From Diphasiastrum complanatum (Eukaryota; Streptophyta; Lycopodiopsida; Lycopodiales; Lycopodiaceae), in NCBI GenBank assembly GCA_029204225.1, contig CM055098.1, positions 55,810,537 through 55,874,536 of the forward strand: 64,000 nt of DNA, written 5' to 3'. Position 1 is the first letter of the stretch. Each line of letters begins with the position of its first letter. The position numbers and the translations under genes were made by a program. The notes beneath the pieces were generated by a model. That model did not search any database and was not told the origin of the DNA. It worked only from the letters and a program-made list of their open reading frames with translations. Positions 56,911 to 64,000 of the stretch are shown piece after piece.

Positions 56911-57643
56911 AAGAAGGAATCCATCTTACTTGTACTAGATTGTACTTCTCATCCTTCCCTAAATTCTTTTTCAAAATTTGCTCACTTGCAACTAACTTCT
57001 AATTTACAAAGATTCAAGAAGCAAGATCCCCTTGATCTTGATTCAAAAGAACACTTAGGAAGATTTCTACAAAACAATGCTAAAAAAAATGGAATTGATT
57101 TAGAAACTCACAAAGGTTTCACTTGTTTTGATTACCTCAAATTTGACTTCTAGCCCCTTCTTTGGACTTCTAGTCATGGCCCTCACACTTTCTCACAAAG
57201 ATAGAGTGGAGATAAGATGAGATTTTATAAAACGTTATCAAATCAAGTCAATTTCTCAAAATTTTGGACAAAAACATGACTAAATCTCTCCCTCTTCTTG
57301 ATGGTTCTTCAAGACCTATAATACACATTTAAAGGGCTTGAACTCAACCTCAATTAATTATATCTCATGACACTGATGGCAAACAAGCTTTGATGCTTTA
57401 GCACCAAAACTCATCAAGATGATGTAGAATCAAATTGTTTGGATCTTATGAATATTTGAAGTCAAAAGCTGATATAGAGGTTCCCACACGTGTGGTAAGT
57501 ACAGCTTTTGACCCTCACCAAGTTTGGATCACAAAACTTCACACTAAGACTTGATTTCAACTCACCTTCCCAAGCCTAGCTTTCTAGCAATAAACTTGCT
57601 AAAAATGGATTGTGTTGTGATCAAGGATTATCCTCTTGCACTT
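56911..57643 (-). other. Leader of the inverted copia element
   Basis: There is no reading frame with family motifs between gag and the PBS. A short frame at 56905-57153 on the plus strand is not supported. Confidence 0.4.
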
Positions 57644-57656
57644 GGCTTTGATGCCA
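57644..57656 (-). other. Primer binding site, initiator Met type
   Basis: On the minus strand TGGCATCAAAGCC directly follows the LTR end TTCAACA. It is a two-base variant of the usual site. Confidence 0.75.
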
Positions 57657-58100
57657 TGTTGAAAGTACAGTACAAAGGACCATAAATGAGCCTACAAAAG
57701 ACTCCAGGAGTGATTGATTGATTGTTGAAAACGTCCACTTTATTGGTATTGCTATTGTACATGGAGAAAATTAGGAATCACTTGAATCTATCTAGTGAAT
57801 ACATGCAATGTTATCTCACATACTCAAAAACCAACTCTATCTCCACAACTCCCTTTATTGATAGTTAATACAGCCTCCCATATTGTGTAGCCTTCCATTT
57901 GGGGCATAGGCCTCCTATTGCACTCCGAAGTGCTGAAGAGTTGATGTTGCGTGAGTGATGCCCGTAGTTGTGAGGACTCCCAACCATTCAAAAATATTTA
58001 TTTGAGACCACAATGTTAGCAATGATACAAATCTTGAAAGCACCAAGTCAATTTACACCACAACTAACATTCTATAAGCTCATAAAAACATGACTCAATG
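57657..58100 (-). repeat. 5' LTR of the inverted copia element, outer edge unknown
   Basis: The inner edge is set by the PBS. The outer edge cannot be placed without a partner LTR; the end given is only a guess. Confidence 0.4.
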
Positions 58101-58780
58101 TGGGAACTAAATGCATCATTGTGTCCAAAGTGTGCCATTTCTCTTTAGGACCTCTTCCATACACTCATAATGGCTTAAATATGGATATAAAATTGACAAA
58201 CTGCATGGTTAGGTCCCATAATATCTATTAGATCTTAGGCCAAAAGACTTAAGAAAAAAAAACATATAAATTAGAACCCCTTAGTTTTCCAATAGAAGTT
58301 AGAACCAATCATTGTCTTGCACAAAAGAATCCTTTAATTAACCTTAAGTATTAAGTTACTCTTTGTTTTTCAATCTTCAACATGAAAATGTGTCCAAATT
58401 TGATAAAGGTTAAAATCAAGTTTCAAATTTCTCATAAAAATATTGTCCACAAACACAACTTACAGTGTTAAAGTGTTGTTAAACAATTCAAAAAAGGCAA
58501 AAATCACTCATAAGTTTTATACATAGTACATATTTCAATAACGTGATCGATTTCAAAGACCACATGGTTCAGAAGCTCGAATAAAAGTTGTGTCATGCTA
58601 AGGATACTATGACATCCTCATGCAATGCCTTGTGAACTCTCTTTAAGTTAAAAAAAAGATTCATATGTTTATTTTTAGCTTTCACAAGTTAACTTTTAGT
58701 ACCTTTTAATAGTATCATATACGTTATCCCCACCACTATAATAAAGGAGCATAATGAAAAATGAAAGCAATGAGTCCAAG
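58101..58780. other. Intergenic DNA
   Basis: AT-rich, no gene or repeat recognised. Confidence 0.4.
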
Positions 58781-58784
58781 CCGC

Positions 58785-58950
58785 CCAAGGCTGAATCTTG
58801 CATAGGCAATCAATGTCAAAAAGATGCTCATCCATCCAAGGGCATACATCAAGCTAGAGAGTGGCAATGTCACTCTCTCACTTGATGGCCACCCTTGGAT
58901 GGGCATCTTCTTGTACTTGGCATTAAAAGCATGTGCAAGGCAAGTCTTGG
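58785..58950. repeat. Long imperfect foldback with a short loop
   Basis: The centre is GCAATGT (58863-58869). Arms pair outward: CTAGAGAGTG with CACTCTCTCA, ACATCAAG with CTTGATGG, ATCCAAGGG with CCCTTGGAT, AAGATGC with GCATCTT, and CTTGCA with TGCAAG further out. Arm length is at least 55 bases, perhaps 80. It could be a microRNA-type precursor, a foldback transposon or an inverted duplication. No target or family is known to me. Confidence 0.6.
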
Positions 58951-60089
58951 CATCTCCAAGTTCCAACTACCCCCTTTTCAAAAAGAGAAAAAATTCCTGA
59001 GCACTCGGGCATAAGCCTTCATGCTCCATTGCTCTGGGGCCCATGTGGCACCATCACCTTAGGCGTTCGGTATCTTCATCTACCAGTAGTCTCAGGGAGG
59101 TGGCATGCCCTTAAGCAAGCCACCAATTTTCTCTCTTTTTTCTTCAAGTTTAGCTTCAAGCTTTATTTAGATAAAATGTCAAAATATTTCAAACTTGAAT
59201 TCAAGGAATATTGATATAGTTGAAGCAACTTAGGAGCATACATTTTATGAATGATCTTTGGGTCCGAAACCCACTACCTATTTCTTGTAAAATAAATAAT
59301 TTTTCAATGTTCATGTTGCCAATTGCAAGTGCATATTTTAAGTAGGTTGCAATTCCCAAGATGATAACTCGTCCTAATCAACAAGATGCGAATATGCAGC
59401 ATCTAGATCTGGTAAAAGAAATTAGGTGGCTAGGGTTGGTGGCACAAGCAATACATGCTATTGCATATGCACAAAAAAAAATAGCATTGAATTTTGGCTA
59501 CCTAACACCAATTTATTAGGATCAACAATTGCCATCGACAAGTGCCAAGCATCTACCAGTAGTGTGATAGTATGTTCAAATGGAATGATCAACTATCTTG
59601 GTGAATACCTTATGCCAAAACAAGCATTAAAAATTGAATGTTTTTAACATGAAAAAAAAATTGATTTTAATTTTAAGAAGCCCCTAATCTCACAGTAGTT
59701 AACTGCAATAGAAAAGTACAATAAAAAAATCTTGCCATTTCATTTATCCACATCATGGCAACGTATTCTTGGCGATAAGATAAGCTAGTTGACTGTTCAA
59801 CGGGTATCTTGAGCATTTTTATACATTGAAATACTTCATTGAAACACCAACTCTTTGTAACATGGCTTTGGTAGTCCTGCCAACCGAAGATGTTAGTCTT
59901 ATGTGTCAAAGTTTTCACAAAGATCTACATACCACCTCTCAAATGCAAAACCAAATACAACATTGATTCCTTCTGGATATTGTAGTCAGCAAGAGTACGG
60001 CCATTTTTGGATTGCTTTTTGATAAAAATCAGCCTCTATCGATCTGCTTGTCCTTATCTTGGTTTTGACATTATCAATGGTGTCAGGAC
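58951..60089. other. Intergenic DNA
   Basis: No gene supported; several A runs. The part next to 60090 may be the 3' end of the inverted copia relic. Confidence 0.4.
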
Positions 60090-60410
60090 TCAGAGCTCTC
60101 TAAGGCAGACTATGTGAATGTATGTGAGTCTAGGGCAGCTATCAACACTCTCAAAGACACTTTTGGCTTTTATGAAGTTGTCTTTTCTTTCAAAGGACAC
60201 CCCATTATTTCGACCTTGCTCAACTGGTGAGCTTTTCTGGGTCCACGAACATTTCTTCTTCGCGTTCGGGTATCCTTTAGTCATCTTCGGGTCCTCACTC
60301 CTAGAAGTTTTGGTCTTCGCGTCCGGGCAGCTCCCTTGCATTTCTGCGGACTTGAGCTCTAAAGCTAGCAAAGCTTTGTGGCTCGAAACATATTGTTTCT
60401 TCATAATCGA
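60090..60410 (-). pseudogene. copia polyprotein C-terminal extension, inverted relic
   Basis: From 60404 leftwards it reads KKQYVSSHKALLALELKSAE, then GSCPDAKTKTS, and stays open to a stop at 60090. The first 40 residues or so match the end of the copia polyprotein at 63895-64000 almost exactly. It is therefore the end of another copy of the same family in inverse orientation. The tail is Lys/Ser-rich with no recognised domain. Confidence 0.75.
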
Positions 60411-60641
60411 TCTATTTACTTTGGATTAATTTTCAGCATCAATATAAGAAAGAGCATTGCTGGTTCAAAATCACAATGCTAGGTCAAATTGACTTAATAA
60501 CTGAAGGCATGATAAAATGGCGAGGACCAAGGTAGAAGAAGACACAAAGACCAAAAGGCGGCAGATCTTCATGCTTCAAAGTACAGAGCAGATCGAGAAA
60601 GTACAAGGAGGACGTCACTTCTCCACGGGCCACCTGGATAC
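60411..60641. other. Junction DNA before the copia LTR
   Basis: No recognised feature; probably the join between the inverted relic and the plus-strand element. Confidence 0.3.
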
Positions 60642-61156
60642 TGTTAGGACATGCTTAACCGACCGTAATGCCTGATCAACTTAAACATGTTCTCTTTGTC
60701 CATCTATATAAACAAATTGTGAACGAGAGAATAGGTTGAACATTATATAGATGTATTGAACATCATATAGATTGTTTAGAAGTCCGCTAGTAAGTGAGAG
60801 AGTTTATGATTCGTAAGAGACACAGATTCTCTCATGTTGACACGTTGTGTGGTTTTGTCACAACAGCGCTCAAGAAATTCACTGATAATATAGTAGATAT
60901 TATGCAGATGATTTTCTTATCTTGGATGCTTTGATTTCCGATTGTTATCTATTCGTAATCAGCTGTTTACTATTCATTCCACACAATGGTTTATATTTGT
61001 TGCATGCTTAAACTATAAAAACGTAGGTCACCAATGTCTGTCTACACTTTGGAGGATTGTAGATCTATTCTCGAAAGCGATAGCCTCGTAGACAAAATAG
61101 AACTCCATCCGGGTTCAATCAAAGAAACGAAACGAATAGCTCTCAAATTCTCAACA
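60642..61156 (+). repeat. 5' LTR, 515 bases
   Basis: It runs from TGTTAGGACATGC to AATTCTCAACA with a TATA box (TATATAAA, 60705-60712), followed by a PBS one base later. Confidence 0.8.
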
Positions 61157-61157
61157 G

Positions 61158-61212
61158 TGGTATCGGAGTATTGGATGTTCTGAATTACTGTTCTCAACAG
61201 TGGTATCAGAGC
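61158..61212 (+). other. Two tandem primer binding sites
   Basis: TGGTATCGGAG at 61158 and TGGTATCAGAGCC at 61201 are each preceded by TTCTCAACAG or TCTCAACAG, giving a 43-bp direct repeat. The second site has the standard sequence. Confidence 0.85.
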
Positions 61213-61318
61213 CACTAGCTCATATCCGAGAGCTGATATAGCTTAGAAGCTATCAGATTCAGGAGACAAGCATTCAGAACAAAAAACTAGAAAATAGACT
61301 GAAGAATATTTCACAACA

Positions 61319-62225
61319 ATGGCATCAATAAGCAGCATGTAGTCAAAGATATGCACAGTTCTTGACTCAGCAGGGTCCAACTTCCTAGCATGGAAGGTGA
61401 AGACCTCTCTCATGCTAAAGGGAGAAGGGCTATTTCCCTGGGTAGATGGCACCGAAGAGATGCCCACAACCACTGGCAAAGAGCTACGAGAATGGAGAAA
61501 AAAAAATGACAAGGCAGTAGCCATGTTGTCGTCATCCATCGAAGATAGCCTAACGCTTGACCTCGCGACACTCTCTAATGCAAAAGAGATGTGGGATACA
61601 TTGCTTACCAGATTTTAGACAAAATCACGCAGCCAGATCATGCTTCTCGAAGATCAGCTGACAAACCTGCGATGGGATGGCAGAGATCTCACCTACTTTA
61701 TGAGAAAGATGAAGGATCTGTTCACTTCGTTACACAACGTCAGAACAAAAAATGTAGTATCATCGGAGAAGCAGCTCACTTACTTGTTACGAGATTTACC
61801 AAGATCTTTCTAGATAACTCAAACATTGCTAGAACGATCCATCGATGACACTTGAAAAGGCAGTGATCGAGATTTGAGAAGAAGTCGAAGCTCGTGAGCA
61901 CCTTGATCACAAGGATGCCTCTGACCAAGCTCTCTATAGCAACAAGGAGAAGCCAAAGAAGCAGTTCAAGCCTAAGAGGGAGTCTGATTGAAAATAGGAT
62001 CAAGACCAGCAAATGGAGGGAGCTAGCAAAGGCAGACGGAAGAACAAAAGAAACCTGAGACAGCAGAATGGCGACAAGAAAGTATGCGTGAGATGCAAAC
62101 GCAAAGGACATAATGTGAATTCGCGTTGGCTGAATTCAAAGATTGAGTGCATCCATTGCGACAAGAAAGGTCATGCAGCCATGGACTGCTACTAGATACC
62201 AAGGAACAAGCAAGCACAATGCAAA
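61319..62225 (+). pseudogene. copia gag with double zinc knuckle
   Basis: Starting MASISSM (61319) with a stop soon after, it reads NFLAWKVKTSLMLKGEG, SSSIEDSLTLDLATLSN and KEMWDTLLTRF, then a stop and frame changes through LEDQLTNLRWDGRDLTYF and KQLTYLLRDLPRSF. The nucleocapsid has CVRCKRKGHNVNSR (last cysteine lost) and CIHCDKKGHAAMDC (intact). The arrangement is the same as in the gag at 849-1384. Confidence 0.85.
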
Positions 62226-62349
62226 CAGGAGAACAATCATAGTTCATCCTACATCGAAGAGCCAGAAAGCTTGAAGATGGGCAAAGAAAGGTAAAACAAC
62301 AGAAATTCGACGACCTATTTGTGTACAGACGTGTGTGCAGCATCGACAT

Positions 62350-62520
62350 CTAACATACAAGAGGTAATCCTTGATTCTGGAGCAACCTCTCACTTCGTTA
62401 CCTCAAGACGGATAATGTCTGACTTTCGAAGTGCTGATCCATCAAGATACATAGTTCTTGGAGACGGATCAAGACATCAGGTGAATGGTATTGGTTCATT
62501 GTGGCTCAACACAAATGATA
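62350..62520 (+). pseudogene. copia protease start
   Basis: VILDSGATSHFVTS is followed by YIVLGDGSRHQVNGIGSLWL, very like the protease of the first element. It is then joined to reverse transcriptase; the rest of protease and all of integrase are deleted. Confidence 0.85.
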
Positions 62521-63355
62521 GAGACAGACAAAGAGATTCTCTCAGAAGTACGACATTGACTTCACTGAGACCTTCTCTCCAAACGTGAAACATGCATCAT
62601 TACGCCTACTGTTTGCATATGCAGCTGCATACGACCTTATGATTCACATCATCGATGAGAAGACAACATTCCTACATGGCGACTGGACGAAGAAGTCTAC
62701 ATGGATCAACCTTCAGGTTATATCTCCGACTCACTTCCTACCTATGCATGTCGAATGCACAGAAGTATCTACTGTTTGAAGCAATCAGCACGACAATGGT
62801 ACAAGAAGAAAGACCATGCCCTACGATCATTATGTTTTGAGCCACTGATCGTTGATTCCAATGTTTATGTGAGTATTCACAGATGGGCAGATCATCATTG
62901 TTGTTGTGTACATGGATGACACACTAATACAGTACATAAGCGAAGAGCTAATCCTTGAAGTGAAAAGCGAAATCTCAAAATATTTCGAGATAACAGACCT
63001 AGGAGAAGCCAGATGTTATCTAGGCTTACAAATTGACCACGACTATGACGAAGGAAAGCTATACCTTCATCAACCCAAGTACATCCAAAAAATCCTTGAT
63101 GATTTTGGGATGATAGATTGCAAAGGTACAAAATACCCCAATGCTAGCAGGAACAATCCTGACGAACAAAGATTGTTTGAAGACTGAAAAAGAGAAAGAG
63201 ATTATGCAGCACACGTCTTATAGGAGGCTGATTGGATCTTTGATATATCTAGCAGACGACACACGCCCCAACATAGCTTATGTCATGTTCAGAATGAGCC
63301 AATTCAGCACGAATCCAAGCTTAGCACACTGGAAGATCGCGAAGCGAATCTTATA
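62521..63355 (+). pseudogene. copia reverse transcriptase
   Basis: It begins at KHASLRLLFAYAAAYDLM after the deletion and uses three frames: IDEKTTFLHGD, then MDQPSGYISDSL and YCLKQSARQWYKK, then VYMDDTLIQY. The catalytic box is Y-M-D-D instead of the usual Y-V-D-D. YLGLQIDHDYDEGKLYL and, after a stop, YRRLIGSLIYLADDTRPN follow. Confidence 0.85.
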
Positions 63356-63359
63356 GTAC

Positions 63360-63890
63360 CTTCAGTAGACGAAGGATTATGGGCTGTGTTATTCTCATGA
63401 TGCAGGATTCCAGATGCACTCCTACAACGATGCAAGTTGGGCATCACTCAAGGATGATTGCAAAAGTGTCTCAGGAGGGTGCACCATTGCAGTGAGCGCA
63501 ACAATTTTTTGGGTCAGCAAGAAGTAGACCATTATAGCTCAGTCATCCTACGAAGCAGAATACGTTGTAGCCATGAAGATGGCCGACAAATAACATGGCT
63601 CAGATAGTTTCTCGATGGACTAGGTGAAACCAGCCAAGAGCCTCTGATTTTGCAGATGGATAATACTTCTACAATACATTTGATGAAGGATCCCGTGTTT
63701 CACTCAAGGACGAAACACATTGCAATCAAGTATCATTTGATAAGGGACCTAGTCACAAGAAACGAGTTGAAGACCAGCTTCATTGGAACGAAGCAAATGG
63801 TGGCAACAAACATCTTCACCAAGGCCTTAGACAAAGGTTTGTTCGAGAGGCAGAGGATGAATATGGGAGTCATAAAGCTACCACGCTTTG
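63360..63890 (+). pseudogene. copia RNase H
   Basis: Frames with stops read YNDASWASLKDDCKSVSGG, FWVSKK, IIAQSSYEAEYVVAMKMAD, QMDNTSTIHLMKDPVFHSR, TKHIAIKYHLIRDLVTR and MVATNIFTKALDKGLFERQ. The catalytic acids D, E and D are present. The last 70 codons are open. Confidence 0.85.
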
Positions 63891-64000
63891 AGAAGGAGTT
63901 GAAGAAACAATATGTTTCGACCCACAAAGCTTTGCTAGCTTTAGAGCTCAAGTCTGCAGAAACGCAAGGGAGCTGCCCGGACGTGAAGACCAAAGCTTCA
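63891..64000 (+). pseudogene. C-terminal extension after RNase H
   Basis: The frame continues past the usual end of the polyprotein (MGVIKLPRFEKEL) with KKQYVSTHKALLALELKSAE and GSCPDVKTKAS, and is cut by the window edge. The inverted copy at 60090-60410 shows that the extension reaches about 105 residues. Confidence 0.7.

Larger units (their letters stand above)
54995..57656 (-). mobile_element. Ty1/copia element, 5' half, inverted
   Basis: Read right to left: LTR edge at 57657, PBS, leader, gag, protease, then pieces of integrase to about 55000. Reverse transcriptase and RNase H are absent, and no left LTR was found. The protease motif SSHMTYEKDFFS is close to that of the fragment at 19.4-20.6 kb, suggesting the same family. 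Confidence 0.75.
60642..64000 (+). mobile_element. Ty1/copia element, leaving the window
   Basis: LTR, doubled PBS, gag with two zinc knuckles, protease, reverse transcriptase, RNase H and a C-terminal extension follow in order. A deletion joins the protease directly to reverse transcriptase near 62515, so integrase is missing. The gag resembles the left half of the element at 0.5-4.4 kb. Its end lies beyond base 64000. Confidence 0.85.

Overview
The window is plant nuclear DNA. Two host genes carry GT-AG spliceosomal introns: the 5' exons of a chloroplast CcdA-type cytochrome c biogenesis gene on the minus strand (6866-7596, chloroplast inferred from a transit-peptide-like N-terminus), and a complete five-exon PP2C protein phosphatase gene on the plus strand (49230-51647). 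Almost everything else is decayed Ty1/copia and Ty3/gypsy LTR retrotransposons, minisatellites and long GA microsatellites. This suits a large, repeat-rich land-plant genome. A fern or other seed-free plant is possible, but the sequence alone does not settle it. No prokaryotic operon, CRISPR array or viral genome is visible.

Layout. 530-4376: a copia element with two recognisable LTRs and a chimeric, internally deleted interior. 5180-5960: an inverted copia gag relic. 6866-7596: CcdA exons 1-3, running leftwards; later exons are not visible, so the copia material to the left would sit in intron 3 if the gene is intact. 8151-8935: two tandem-repeat blocks. 10066-12640: a copia element with a short LTR and three tandem primer binding sites. 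12832-18774: an inverted Ty3/gypsy 5' half (LTR, PBS, a leader full of minisatellites, gag, protease). 18960-20590: two copia fragments in opposite orientation. 21102-23252: a large coiled-coil reading frame of unknown role with few lesions. 23869-27620: an inverted Ty3/gypsy-like element with two LTRs. 28275-29802: two opposed copia gag pieces, the second interrupted by the most complete element of the window, a minus-strand copia element (29803-35979). 36000-40114: repeat copies, an unidentified coiled-coil reading frame and LTR-like DNA. 40115-44095: a decayed plus-strand copia element with a gypsy fragment inside it. 44110-49200: mostly featureless AT-rich DNA leading to the PP2C gene. 53394-53986: two GA tracts followed by a G-box-rich duplication. 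54995-57656: an inverted copia element. 58785-58950: a long foldback. 60090-64000: a copia C-terminal relic and then a plus-strand copia element leaving the window.

The two host genes are unrelated in function: thiol-reducing-equivalent transfer into the thylakoid lumen, and protein dephosphorylation at membranes. No pathway links them. The least ordinary signals are tandemly repeated primer binding sites in three unrelated elements, an in-frame extension after RNase H in a copia polyprotein that also occurs as a second inverted copy, the 700-residue coiled-coil frame, a 30-bp minisatellite that stays open as a repeat protein, and the foldback at 58.8 kb.
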